DNA of 64,000 nt. It comes from Thiolinea disciformis DSM 14473. GTDB taxonomy: Bacteria > Pseudomonadota > Gammaproteobacteria > Thiotrichales > Thiotrichaceae. The notes beneath the pieces were generated by a model that was given only the letters and a program-made list of their open reading frames with translations, searched no databases and was not told the origin of the DNA. This document shows, one piece after another, positions 16,693 through 26,181 of this stretch. The stretch is taken from NCBI RefSeq assembly GCF_000371925.1, contig NZ_AQVE01000016.1:1-64000 (forward strand), read 5' to 3'. Position 1 is the first letter of the stretch; each line of letters begins with the position of its first letter. A program made the translations under genes and the position numbers.

Positions 16693-18516
16693 TCAAATCC
16701 CTAATAAGCTTAAGCGCTTTTGCACATCATCCAACAACTTATCGTTCGGGTGTTTTACCATCATATCTTTTAAAATTTGCTTAGCCTCAACATCTTTACC
16801 ATTTTTGCTTAATACTTCAATCAAATGGCTAGCAATTTCAGGGTCTTCCATGGCTTGAAAGGCTTTACGCAACCACGTCTCAGCCGTCGCCAAATCACCT
16901 AATTTATAGGCAATCCAACCTTTGCTATCCATAATGGCTGGATTATTCGCACTTAGCTCTAAGGCTTTATCAATTAACTCACCCGCTTCCTGATAACGTG
17001 TAGTATTAACGGTCAGCATATAACCCAACGCATTCATAGCATCGGCATCTTTAGGATTATCACTAATTAAACTGCGCAAATCTTTTTCTGCTTGCTCTAA
17101 ACTACCCATTTTTTCATAGCTTAAAGAGCGCGCATACAATACTTCACTTTTCTTAGCACCGGCCTTTTCAGCTTCACTATAGGTATCAACAGCGGCTTGG
17201 TATTGATTGTCGTCGTGCAATAATTGCCCTAAGGCCATCAGCGCCGGGACTTTATCCTCTGCCGTCGAGGCATTTGCTGTTAAATCTTTTAACCAAGCTT
17301 GTGCGACTGAAAACCCTTTTTCGCGCTTTAATAAAGTCGCTTTACGCCCAATAGTTTCTTTACTGAACTGTCCATTCAAGGCATCTTCATAAGCCTTTAG
17401 CGCTTCATCGTTACGCTTTTGATCCTCATAAATTTGCCCGAGGAAGTAACTGGCCTCCGAACGGCGCAAGGGATTATCTTGCAGCTTTTTCATTAATTCT
17501 TCGGCATCTTTATATTGCTTCTTTTCCAGATGCAGCAAACCGAGGGTATACAGTACCTCGGCATTATCTGGCGCAGCTTTATAAACTTCCGAGAATATCG
17601 GTAGGGCTTCATCCGAGCGATCTAAGACCAATAAAAGACGGGCATATTCAAAACGAATCTGCTGATCCTTGGTAGCTTCAGCCACAGGTTTTAGGGTAGT
17701 CGCTGCTTGATCTAATTGTTTCAAACCAATATAAGCTTTGGATTTTAAGCGAATGGCTTGCTCTTTTTGTAAGGCGTCGCCATTGGCATAGATATTGTCC
17801 GAAGCTTTTAATACATCCTCATAACGATCTGCACTGAGTGCAAAATTGGCAACCGCCAGCCATGATTTAGGAGCACCATCAATAGTGCTGGCATAACGCT
17901 TAAATAGCTCTAAAGTATGCTCAGCATTCACCTCTAAGGCCAAGAGCGAGACCAAAAACTCGAAACCATGGCCTTCTTTCTTTTCGATTTGATCACGTAC
18001 CCAGACCATATCTTTTAAGGCTTGCTCATAATTGCCTTGGCGTGCATTGAGCAGAATACGGTATTCGCGCACTTCGAGCGAATCGGTCTCAAGAGTTGTC
18101 CAACGATCCAATATTCCCTTAGATAAGGAAGGATCATTCACTTGCAACGCACTTTGGGCGGCACGCTTGATTAACTCAGAGTTAGAACTACGAGAAGCTG
18201 CCAAGACATAGTGCTGCACAGCCTGCTTGGCCTTGCCATCTCGCATCAAAATCTCGCCCATCAAAAAATTATACATTTCAAAACTAGCTTCTGATTGAAA
18301 GGGACGAGGCGGTAACAGGGGGCCATTTTCCGGCGTCTTTTTATCCGTAGCAGTTGCTGTAGCGCTGACTTCAGGTGCAGGAACGTCAACTTTTTCGGTC
18401 GCGTTGGGGGTTGCTTGTGGCGACTCTGCAAAGCTAGGCGAACTTATCGCAAAGCCAACCATCCCTGTAACTAAGGATAAACGGATAAGGCGATGAAGAA
18501 ACTGCAAACGCGGCAT
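16693..18516 (-). CDS. Large TPR protein upstream of lolB
   Basis: 607 residues from ATG 18516, which has GGAG seven bases upstream; the TTG at 18522 is rejected. A signal peptide ends around SPSFAES, followed by a Pro/Ala linker. The remainder is a superhelix of about a dozen TPR-like units, for example LYTLGLLHLEKKQYKDAEEL and MNALGYMLTVNTTRYQEAGE. This gene precedes lolB in pseudomonads and many relatives. A periplasmic scaffold is the likely role; the partner is unknown. Confidence 0.8.
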   Translation of the reverse strand: MPRLQFLHRLIRLSLVTGMVGFAISSPSFAESPQATPNATEKVDVPAPEVSATATATDKKTPENGPLLPPRPFQSEASFEMYNFLMGEILMRDGKAKQAVQHYVLAASRSSNSELIKRAAQSALQVNDPSLSKGILDRWTTLETDSLEVREYRILLNARQGNYEQALKDMVWVRDQIEKKEGHGFEFLVSLLALEVNAEHTLELFKRYASTIDGAPKSWLAVANFALSADRYEDVLKASDNIYANGDALQKEQAIRLKSKAYIGLKQLDQAATTLKPVAEATKDQQIRFEYARLLLVLDRSDEALPIFSEVYKAAPDNAEVLYTLGLLHLEKKQYKDAEELMKKLQDNPLRRSEASYFLGQIYEDQKRNDEALKAYEDALNGQFSKETIGRKATLLKREKGFSVAQAWLKDLTANASTAEDKVPALMALGQLLHDDNQYQAAVDTYSEAEKAGAKKSEVLYARSLSYEKMGSLEQAEKDLRSLISDNPKDADAMNALGYMLTVNTTRYQEAGELIDKALELSANNPAIMDSKGWIAYKLGDLATAETWLRKAFQAMEDPEIASHLIEVLSKNGKDVEAKQILKDMMVKHPNDKLLDDVQKRLSLLGI

Positions 18517-18674
18517 AAGCAACTCCGGTATCTTAGGACACCCAATTATTAAAAATTTTTACGTATTTGACTTAAGCGGTAGATTCTGAGAATTACCTTG
18601 TAATCCTGCATAACGTATCAGAAAATCAATCACTCTGAAAATTAAATGTATGCTTGGTAAAAAACTCGCTCCGA

Positions 18675-19925
18675 ATGTCCATTCTCGTCGTTGGTGTCAA
18701 CCACAAAACGGCTCCTGTTGCTATTCGTGAACAGGTAGCTTTTTCCCCAGAACGTTTAGCTGATGCTTTACAATCGGCCAAATTGGTTGCGCCTGAGAAT
18801 CTTATTCTGTCTACCTGCAATCGCACGGAACTGTATGCCGCTTATCAAGGGCATCCACCAACCGAGCAATTAATCGACTGGCTTGCGCATTTCCATCAAT
18901 TGCCTGCCAAGCAATTAAAACCTTACTTATTTACGTATCACCACGAAGAAGCGGTGCAACACGCCCTGCGTGTCGCTTGTGGCCTCGATTCATTAGTGTT
19001 AGGCGAGCCACAAATTTTAGGCCAACTCAAGGACGCCTTACAAAATGCCAGTGAAGCACATGCAACAGGGCTAGAGCTGAATCGTTTAATGCAACATGCA
19101 TTTTCGACGGCAAAACGTGTGCGCACGCAAACCAGTATAGGCTCAAATCCTGTTTCTGTCGCTTTTGCAGCAGTTAGTTTAGCACGCCAAATTTTCAGTA
19201 AATTAGAACAGCAAACCGCCTTATTAGTAGGAGCAGGCGAAACCATTGAATTGGTGGGTCGGCATTTAGCCACCAATGGCATCGGGCAAATTATGATAGC
19301 GAATCGTAATGTGGAACGTGCCCAAGCCTTAGCAAAATCGTATAACGGCCTTGGTTTTGGCCTACCACAAATCAGCGAATATCTACCCAAAGCGGATATT
19401 GTGATTTCCTCCACCGCCGCCCCCTTACCGATTATCGGAAAAGGCATGGTAGAACGCGCCTTGAAAGTCCGCAAACATCGTCCTATGTTTATGGTTGATA
19501 TTGCCGTGCCACGCGATATTGAACCAGAAGTCGGCAAGCTGGATGATGTGTATTTATATACCGTAGATGATTTGCGCTCGGTCATTGAGGAAAATCTGCA
19601 ATCACGCCGTGAAGCGGCCATGCAAGCTGAAGTCATGGTCAACGAAGAAGTTGAGCGCTTTATGGGTTGGCTACGCGCTCAGCAACAAATGAGTGTGATT
19701 AAACAATATCGCCAGCATAATGAAGCCATTCGCAACGATGTATTAGCACGTGCACAAAAACTATTACAATCTAAATCACCCGAAGAAGCCTTAGAATTCT
19801 TAGCGCATACTCTGACGAATAAATTGACTCATGCGCCTACCCAGATGATGAATCAAGCAGCACATGCAGGCAATGAAGCGTTATTGGCGCAAGCCAAATT
19901 ATTATTTAACCTAACTGAAGATTAA
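18675..19925 (+). CDS. hemA: Glutamyl-tRNA reductase
   Basis: First step of tetrapyrrole synthesis by the C5 pathway: Glu-tRNA to glutamate-1-semialdehyde. 416 residues from ATG 18675 (the upstream TTG at 18654 adds seven atypical residues). Seen: [14 protein letters not shown], nucleophile Cys48 in [29 protein letters not shown] and the NADPH site [13 protein letters not shown]. It is divergent from the TPR-lolB operon and leads hemA-prfA-prmC-rlmJ. Confidence 0.97.
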   Translation: MSILVVGVNHKTAPVAIREQVAFSPERLADALQSAKLVAPENLILSTCNRTELYAAYQGHPPTEQLIDWLAHFHQLPAKQLKPYLFTYHHEEAVQHALRVACGLDSLVLGEPQILGQLKDALQNASEAHATGLELNRLMQHAFSTAKRVRTQTSIGSNPVSVAFAAVSLARQIFSKLEQQTALLVGAGETIELVGRHLATNGIGQIMIANRNVERAQALAKSYNGLGFGLPQISEYLPKADIVISSTAAPLPIIGKGMVERALKVRKHRPMFMVDIAVPRDIEPEVGKLDDVYLYTVDDLRSVIEENLQSRREAAMQAEVMVNEEVERFMGWLRAQQQMSVIKQYRQHNEAIRNDVLARAQKLLQSKSPEEALEFLAHTLTNKLTHAPTQMMNQAAHAGNEALLAQAKLLFNLTED

Positions 19926-19929
19926 TGCT

Positions 19930-21009
19930 GTGAAAGCCTCTATTTTACAAAAACTCGAAAATCTAAATGAGCGTTATAGCGAGATTGCAGCACTACTCAG
20001 TGAAAGTGATGTAGTAGCCGATCAAGAGCAGTTTCGCAAACTCTCCATTGAATACAGCCAATTAGAGCCGGTTGCCTTGGGGTATCGTGATTACATGAAA
20101 ATCCAAGCTGACTTAGAAACTGCGCAAGACATGCTCAATGACCCTGAGCTAAAAGAAATGGCTCAGGATGAAATCAATTCCGCCAAAGAACGTATTGCTG
20201 AACAAGAAATCGTATTGCAAAAACTGCTACTTCCTAAAGACCCTCACGATGGCAGCAATATTTTCTTGGAAATTCGCGCGGGAACAGGTGGCGATGAGGC
20301 AGCTATTTTCGCAGGTGATTTATTCCGCATGTATTCACGTTATGCGGAACAACGCCGTTGGCAGATTGAAGTGGTCAGCACCAGCGATGGCGAGCATGGC
20401 GGCTATAAAGAAATTATCGCGCGGATTATTGGCAATAATGTGTATTCCCGTCTGAAATTTGAATCGGGTGCACATCGTGTACAACGCGTGCCAGAAACCG
20501 AAGCACAAGGGCGCATTCATACGTCTGCGGCGACTGTTGCCGTCATGCCGGAAGTGGATGAAGTAGAAGCACAAGCCATCAATCCAGCCGATTTAAAAGT
20601 GGATACCTATCGAGCCTCGGGCGCGGGGGGACAACACATTAATAAAACGGACTCAGCCATTCGTATTACTCATTTACCAAGCGGCTTAGTGGTCGAATGC
20701 CAAGACGAACGTTCCCAGCATAAAAACCGCGCCCGCGCGATGTCCTTATTACAATCTCGCTTATTAGAGCAAGAGCGTCAAAAGCAAGCCAATGAGCAAT
20801 CTGAAATGCGTCGCAATTTGGTAGGCTCCGGTGATCGCTCTGAGCGTATTCGCACCTACAATTTCCCGCAAGGGCGTATGACTGACCACCGTATTAACCT
20901 CACCTTGTATAAATTGGATGCGATTGTAGCGGGCGATTTGGATCAAGTGGTTGAGCCATTAATCAATGAATATCAAGCTGACCAGCTTACTGCTTTGGCG
21001 GGCGAATAA
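19930..21009 (+). CDS. prfA: Peptide chain release factor 1
   Basis: Terminates translation at UAA and UAG. 359 residues from GTG 19930, five bases after the hemA stop. The codon-reading PxT motif appears as PET (188-190) and the catalytic GGQ at 233-235 within [10 protein letters not shown]; Gln235 is the residue methylated by PrmC, encoded next. The P-x-T form separates RF1 from RF2. Confidence 0.98.
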   Translation: MKASILQKLENLNERYSEIAALLSESDVVADQEQFRKLSIEYSQLEPVALGYRDYMKIQADLETAQDMLNDPELKEMAQDEINSAKERIAEQEIVLQKLLLPKDPHDGSNIFLEIRAGTGGDEAAIFAGDLFRMYSRYAEQRRWQIEVVSTSDGEHGGYKEIIARIIGNNVYSRLKFESGAHRVQRVPETEAQGRIHTSAATVAVMPEVDEVEAQAINPADLKVDTYRASGAGGQHINKTDSAIRITHLPSGLVVECQDERSQHKNRARAMSLLQSRLLEQERQKQANEQSEMRRNLVGSGDRSERIRTYNFPQGRMTDHRINLTLYKLDAIVAGDLDQVVEPLINEYQADQLTALAGE

Positions 21010-21012
21010 ACG

Positions 21013-21864
21013 GTGCAAATACGCCACGCTTTGCAACAAGCGCAAACCCGCTTAACGCAATCCGATTCGGCACGTTTGGATGCAGAAATACTGCTGATGC
21101 AGGTGTTAAACAAGCCACGTAGTTATTTATTCACTTGGCCGGAAGTGAGTTTAAATCAAGAACAATACACGGCGTTTGAACGTTTGATTGAACAACGTGC
21201 CAAGGGTATGCCTGTGGCCTATTTAATTGGCTATCGCGAATTTTGGGGCATGGCATTAAAGGTTACCGCAGATACCTTAATTCCGCGTCCTGAAACCGAA
21301 TTATTGGTTGAGTTAGCACTGGCGCTCTTAGCACCGCATCAAGCCTTTAAGGTATTGGATTTAGGGACAGGTACAGGTGCGATTGCCTTAGCCATTGCCA
21401 AAGAACGGCCACAAGCGCAAGTGCTTGCCGTGGATTCAAGCCCTGCTGCCTTAGCAGTAGCCCAAGATAATGCTAACCAATTAGGCTTGACGACTATTCA
21501 ATTTTTACAATCCGATTGGTTTTCAGCCATTCCCAAGCAAGCCTTTGATTTAATAATGTCGAATCCGCCTTATATTCCCGACCAAGACCCACACCTACAA
21601 CAAGGGGATGTGCGTTTTGAACCCCGTAGCGCCTTGAGTTCTGGCCATGATGGGTTAAACGCGCTGCGCACCATTTGCCGAAATGCTCCACAGTTTTTAG
21701 CCCCCCACGCTTGGTTATTACTTGAACATGGTTATGATCAAGGGCGAGCTGTTACTGATTTACTGCGTCACACTGGATTTCAAAAGGTTACTTGTCATAA
21801 GGATCTGGCGGGTCAAGATCGCGTCAGTAGCGGCCAATTTATTCCATCACCTGTTGAGGCTTAA
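21013..21864 (+). CDS. prmC: Release factor glutamine methyltransferase
   Basis: N5-methylates the GGQ glutamine of RF1 and RF2. 283 residues from GTG 21013, directly after prfA. An N-terminal helical RF-binding domain, then the SAM-binding fold with LDLGTGTGAIALAIA (115-129) and catalytic NPPY (184-187). GTG starts for both prfA and prmC in so tight an operon suggest coupled translation. Confidence 0.96.
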   Translation: MQIRHALQQAQTRLTQSDSARLDAEILLMQVLNKPRSYLFTWPEVSLNQEQYTAFERLIEQRAKGMPVAYLIGYREFWGMALKVTADTLIPRPETELLVELALALLAPHQAFKVLDLGTGTGAIALAIAKERPQAQVLAVDSSPAALAVAQDNANQLGLTTIQFLQSDWFSAIPKQAFDLIMSNPPYIPDQDPHLQQGDVRFEPRSALSSGHDGLNALRTICRNAPQFLAPHAWLLLEHGYDQGRAVTDLLRHTGFQKVTCHKDLAGQDRVSSGQFIPSPVEA

Positions 21865-21867
21865 GCC

Positions 21868-22716
21868 ATGTTGAGTTATCGCCACGCTTTTCACGCCGGT
21901 AATCATGCGGATGTACTCAAACATGCTGCGTTAAGTTTATTAATCGCCAACTTTCGCCAAAAGGATAAACCCTTTATTTATTTAGATACGCATTCAGGGG
22001 CGGGCTTATATGCATTACAAGGCGAATGGGCACAAAAAACCGGCGAATATAAGAATGGTATTGAGCGATTATGGCAAAACCAACAGAAATGGCCGGAACT
22101 AAAGGATTATTTTCAAGTGCTCGCGACGCATAATCCGAATGGAACTTTACAACATTACACGGGTTCGCCTGAACTAGCACGTAGTTTATTGCGTGAGCAA
22201 GACAAAGTCGTGCTGATGGAATTGCATAGTAGTGAAGTCGAAAATCTAAAAAATAATCTCGGTTTTGATAAGCGCGTCACCATTCATCAACGCAATGGCT
22301 TAGAAGGCTTAATCGCTCTGCTTCCGCCCACGCCGCGTCGTGGTTTGGTCTTGCTGGATCCTGCTTACGAACAAGTGGATGAATATAAACAAGTACCGGA
22401 TGCTTTAGAAAAAGCCCTCCATCGCTGGTCGACTGGAACTTATATGGTTTGGTATCCCTTGCTCGCCAAAGGCCGCGATCAATCCATTCCTTTGCTACGG
22501 CGCTTGCAGGCTTTAGCTTGTAAGAACTTATTAATCGCTGAGCTGGCCGTGGAATCTCAACAACTCGAATTTGGTATGCATGGTTCAGGTGTAGCCATTA
22601 TTAATGCACCTTGGCAATTCGATGAGCCCTTAAAAGCCTTATTGCCAAAATTATGTGAAGCATTGAAGGTAAATGACTATGCGACTTGGAAGCTGGAATG
22701 GCGAATCAAAGATTAG
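21868..22716 (+). CDS. rlmJ: 23S rRNA (adenine-2030-N6)-methyltransferase RlmJ
   Basis: 282 residues; the N-terminus LSYRHAFHAGNHADVLKHA is diagnostic. The catalytic motif that is DPPY in E. coli RlmJ (Asp164) reads DPAY here at 164-167, so the aspartate and tyrosine are kept but one proline is replaced. It is the last gene of the hemA operon and ends before a hairpin. Confidence 0.93.
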   Translation: MLSYRHAFHAGNHADVLKHAALSLLIANFRQKDKPFIYLDTHSGAGLYALQGEWAQKTGEYKNGIERLWQNQQKWPELKDYFQVLATHNPNGTLQHYTGSPELARSLLREQDKVVLMELHSSEVENLKNNLGFDKRVTIHQRNGLEGLIALLPPTPRRGLVLLDPAYEQVDEYKQVPDALEKALHRWSTGTYMVWYPLLAKGRDQSIPLLRRLQALACKNLLIAELAVESQQLEFGMHGSGVAIINAPWQFDEPLKALLPKLCEALKVNDYATWKLEWRIKD

Positions 22717-22738
22717 CTTCTTGAAATAAACAAACAAA

Positions 22739-22774
22739 AAAACCCCTTGCAGATGGATGCCTGCAAAGGGTTTT
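22739..22774. terminator. Bidirectional terminator between rlmJ and tRNA-Ile2
   Basis: AAAACCC-C-TTGCAG (22739-22752) pairs with CTGCAA-A-GGGTTTT (22761-22774) with one mismatch. The minus strand ends in TTTTTTTG, the plus strand in TTTT, so it can stop tRNA-Ile2 transcripts and, more weakly, rlmJ transcripts. A second perfect hairpin (22780-22798, TTCTGGA/TCCAGAA) follows at once. Confidence 0.7.
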
Positions 22775-22809
22775 AGGATTTTCTGGAACGTCCAGAAATA
22801 TAATATAAG

Positions 22810-22883
<74 letters not shown>

Positions 22884-22897
22884 GAAAACATTAAAGC

Positions 22898-24790
22898 TTA
22901 CGATAACGATGGCGAATCATTACCGCCATCTAAGAAGCTGCGAAGCATATCTGAACGGCTTGGATGACGCAACTTGCGCAACGCTTTTGCCTCAATTTGA
23001 CGAATACGTTCACGCGTAACATCAAACTGCTTGCCCACTTCTTCTAAGGTATGGTCAGTATTCATATCAATGCCAAAACGCATCCGCAATACTTTCGCTT
23101 CGCGTGATGTTAGGCTGGCTAACACTTCACGTGTCACTTCCGCCAAACTATTCGTGGTCGCAGATTCCAAAGGCGACAACATATTGTTATCTTCAATAAA
23201 ATCGCCCAAATGCGAATCTTCATCATCCCCAATTGGCGTTTCCATTGAAATCGGCTCTTTCGCGATTTTCAGGACTTTGCGGATTTTATCTTCCGGCATA
23301 TCCATCGCTTCTGCCAACTCTTCCGGTGTTGCTTCGCGGCCTTTCTCTTGCAGCAATTTGCGCGAAATACGATTGAGCTTATTAATCGTCTCAATCATAT
23401 GCACCGGAATACGAATGGTGCGTGCTTGATCAGCAATCGAACGCGTGATCGCCTGACGAATCCACCACGTCGCATACGTCGAAAATTTATAACCGCGACG
23501 ATATTCGAATTTGTCGACCGCCTTCATCAAGCCAATATTGCCTTCTTGAATCAAATCCAAGAATTGCAAGCCACGATTGGTATATTTCTTAGCTATTGAA
23601 ATGACCAAACGCAAGTTAGCTTCCACCATTTCTTTCTTAGCGCGGCGTGCTTTTGCTTCACCCACCGACATACTACGATTAATGTCTTTAATTTGGGCAA
23701 TACTTAAGCGGCACTCATCTTCAATCGCACGCAGTTGCTTTTGGGCGTCGTCGATTTGCGCTTTATATTCCATCAAGCGCGTGCGTTGATTCGGATAGTC
23801 TTTGCAATAACGCTCTAACCACCCTGTATCCGTTTCGTTTTGTGGAAAACTATCCACAAACACTTGGCGCGACATACCACCGTTTTGCACGCATAACTTC
23901 ATAATCGCGCGTTCATGCGCACGAATACGATTCACGATTTCATTGAGCTGGTTGGTCAACTTATCAATGACCGGCTGCGCTAAACGGAATTCCATAAACT
24001 TAGCCGCTAAAGCCTCGCGTGCTGAGCTATAAGCACTAGCACTACCGTCACCTGCTTTGCCAACCACTTCGTATAATTCACGCAATTCAGCAAATTTAAT
24101 CGCGGCTTCTTCCGGATCAGGGCCAGTATCCACTGGATCTTCCGGCACTTCCTCTTCTTCTTCGTCGCCTACCACTAACACTTCAGCGCCTTCAGCCTCG
24201 CCTAACTCAGCCTCCAACTCTTCATCACTACGTACCTGAATTTGTAATGGATTCACATCAACCGCATTCGGATCGACAAACCCATTCAAAATATCAGTTA
24301 AGCGTAGCGTCTTATTCTCTTCGTCGATGTTGTCATACATATCCAACACGACTTCGGTAGAAGCAGGATATTGCGCCAAGGCACGTAAGATCTCGTTTAA
24401 GCCTTCTTCAATCCGAATCGCAATTTGGATTTCGCCTTCACGCGTTAAAAGCTCAACAGTGCCCATTTCACGCATATACATGCGCACAGGGTCAGTGGTT
24501 CGACCAAAGTCGCTATCCACATTCGCCAGCGCTGCCGCTGCTTCTTCAGCCGCCTCATCATCAGCCTGAACGGCTTCATCATTTAATAGCAGGGAATCCG
24601 CATCGGGTGTATGCTCATAGACAGTAATCCCCATGTCATTAATCATGGCGACAATGTCTTCGATCTGTTCGGGATCGACAATCGTATCGGGTAAGTGATC
24701 GTTGACTTCTGCGTAAGTAAGGTACCCCTGTTCCTTACCACGTGCAATCAGCTCTTTAAGACTGGACTGTTGCTGCTCTTGTTGACTCAT
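22898..24790 (-). CDS. rpoD: RNA polymerase primary sigma factor, sigma-70
   Basis: 630 residues from ATG 24790; the TTG at 24811 would add seven residues. Region 1.1 at the N-terminus, an acidic non-conserved insert (about 200-230, [20 protein letters not shown]), region 2 with [16 protein letters not shown], region 3, and region 4.2 with [20 protein letters not shown]. All regions are present at normal length. In most gammaproteobacteria dnaG is directly upstream; here a TAXI transporter operon on the other strand separates them. Confidence 0.98.
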   Translation of the reverse strand: MSQQEQQQSSLKELIARGKEQGYLTYAEVNDHLPDTIVDPEQIEDIVAMINDMGITVYEHTPDADSLLLNDEAVQADDEAAEEAAAALANVDSDFGRTTDPVRMYMREMGTVELLTREGEIQIAIRIEEGLNEILRALAQYPASTEVVLDMYDNIDEENKTLRLTDILNGFVDPNAVDVNPLQIQVRSDEELEAELGEAEGAEVLVVGDEEEEEVPEDPVDTGPDPEEAAIKFAELRELYEVVGKAGDGSASAYSSAREALAAKFMEFRLAQPVIDKLTNQLNEIVNRIRAHERAIMKLCVQNGGMSRQVFVDSFPQNETDTGWLERYCKDYPNQRTRLMEYKAQIDDAQKQLRAIEDECRLSIAQIKDINRSMSVGEAKARRAKKEMVEANLRLVISIAKKYTNRGLQFLDLIQEGNIGLMKAVDKFEYRRGYKFSTYATWWIRQAITRSIADQARTIRIPVHMIETINKLNRISRKLLQEKGREATPEELAEAMDMPEDKIRKVLKIAKEPISMETPIGDDEDSHLGDFIEDNNMLSPLESATTNSLAEVTREVLASLTSREAKVLRMRFGIDMNTDHTLEEVGKQFDVTRERIRQIEAKALRKLRHPSRSDMLRSFLDGGNDSPSLS

Positions 24791-24823
24791 GTCCCGTATT
24801 GACCTCGACAAAATGGACGCGCG

Positions 24824-24829
24824 ATTATA
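24824..24829 (-). promoter_or_regulatory. Candidate -10 box of rpoD
   Basis: The minus strand reads TATAAT at 24829-24824, about 35 bases upstream of the rpoD start. A weak -35 (CTTGTA) stands 16 bases before it. This would give a short leader and lets rpoD be transcribed without dnaG. Confidence 0.4.
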
Positions 24830-25153
24830 TCACAAATTCTGAAAATACAAGCCCTACTTGAAAAAATCACTCTGCGCGCATCCGTTACAGGTGATTGTGT
24901 GTATTCAAGTTGTTGTATTAACTCTAAAAACCCCCATGAAGGCTTCGTAGTGGCACATAGCGTTAATGTTCTAGCGTATATGGGGATACGTCAGATTCGT
25001 TTCAATACACGTTTGTCAAGTTCTTCTGAGCTTAGCTGTGTTTATTCAAAATAGTATGGTTAGAAAACTGGCTGTTTGATGAATTCGCCTAACAGATTTC
25101 CATTATTTTTGTTATGGTAGCCATCAAATCAGTCATCATTAGAGGAGAATGAA
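24830..25153. other. Divergent intergenic region rpoD / TAXI operon
   Basis: About 320 bases with no gene-like frame. It must hold the promoter of the TAXI operon, but only weak AT-rich boxes are seen. GAGGAG (25142-25147) is the ribosome site of the first transporter gene. Confidence 0.5.
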
Positions 25154-26119
25154 ATGGCCTATCTACGCAACTTACGTCGCAACTTACTCGCTAGCAGCGT
25201 GGCGCTAACCCTAGCCACTGCCAGTGTTACGGCGCAAGCAGAACAATTTATCAATATCCTAACCGGCGGTACTTCAGGCGTTTATTATCCCTTGGGTGTT
25301 GCCTTATCCAAAATCTATGGCGAAAACATTAAAGATGTTCGCACCCAAGTCCAAGCCACCAAGGCATCGGTTGAAAACCTGAATCTTTTGCAACAAGGCA
25401 AAGGTGAAGTTGCTTTAGCCTTGGGTGATTCCGTTAAAATGGCATGGGAAGGCAATACCGATGCGGGTTTTAAAGGCAAATTAGATAAATTACGCGGGAT
25501 TGCGGCGATCTATCCCAATTACATTCAAATTGTGGCCTCTAAGGAAGCAGGGATTAATGCACTCAGCGATTTAAAAGGCAAAAGCTTATCGGTAGGTGCA
25601 GCCAAATCGGGGACGGAATTAAACGCACGCGCTATTTTTGCAGCGGCTGGTATGAGTTATAGCGATTTGGGTAAAACCGAGTATCTGCCTTTTGCCGAGT
25701 CCGTGGAACTCATGAAAAATCGCCAACTCGATTCCACCTTACAGTCAGCCGGTCTCGGCGTTGCTTCGCTAAAAGATTTATCAACTTCCCAAGCCATTAC
25801 GGTTGTTTCTATCCCCGCTGATATTATCACTAAACTGGGTACGCCTTATATTGCTACGACTATTCCAGCGGGCACTTATCAAGGTCAAGACAAGGATGTG
25901 CCCACCGCAGCCGTCATTAACTTCTTAGTGACCCATGCTGATGTACCGGAAGAGACGGTTTATCAAATGACAAAACTGATGTTTGATAATTTGCCTGCCA
26001 TGGAAGCCGCTCATCAAGCAGCCAAAGATATTAAGCTCGAAAAAGCCTTAGAAGGTATGCCCATTCCTTTACATCCAGGCGCTGAAAAGTTTTTTAAGGA
26101 AAAAGGCTTAATAAAATAA
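25154..26119 (+). CDS. TAXI-family TRAP transporter solute-binding protein
   Basis: Periplasmic binding protein of a TRAP transporter (TAXI class). 321 residues with a strong GAGGAG ribosome site. The signal peptide runs to about residue 29 (TASVTAQA). The mature start is typical, FINILTGGTSGVYYPLGVAL, followed by QATKASVENLNLLQQGKGEV and the late LHPGAEKFFKEKG. TAXI proteins with fused permeases usually bind glutamate, 2-oxoglutarate or similar acids, but the substrate cannot be read from sequence. It is the first gene of a three-gene operon. Confidence 0.92.
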   Translation: MAYLRNLRRNLLASSVALTLATASVTAQAEQFINILTGGTSGVYYPLGVALSKIYGENIKDVRTQVQATKASVENLNLLQQGKGEVALALGDSVKMAWEGNTDAGFKGKLDKLRGIAAIYPNYIQIVASKEAGINALSDLKGKSLSVGAAKSGTELNARAIFAAAGMSYSDLGKTEYLPFAESVELMKNRQLDSTLQSAGLGVASLKDLSTSQAITVVSIPADIITKLGTPYIATTIPAGTYQGQDKDVPTAAVINFLVTHADVPEETVYQMTKLMFDNLPAMEAAHQAAKDIKLEKALEGMPIPLHPGAEKFFKEKGLIK

Positions 26120-26132
26120 GTGATCTACAGAT

Positions 26133-26162
26133 GCCCTTGCATTTCATCGCATCTGCAAGGGC
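26133..26162 (+). terminator. Hairpin between TAXI binding protein and permease
   Basis: GCCCTTGCA (26133-26141) and TGCAAGGGC (26154-26162), nine perfect pairs, then TTTAGCCTTATTTT. The weak U tract suggests a partial terminator or an mRNA-stabilising 3' structure, giving more binding protein than permease. Confidence 0.55.
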
Positions 26163-26181
26163 TTTAGCCTTATTTTAAGGG

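Noticed and set aside
18567-18595. Possible hemA promoter (TTGACT, 17 bases, GAATTA)
   Set aside because: The -35 is good but the -10 is poor; not reported as a feature.
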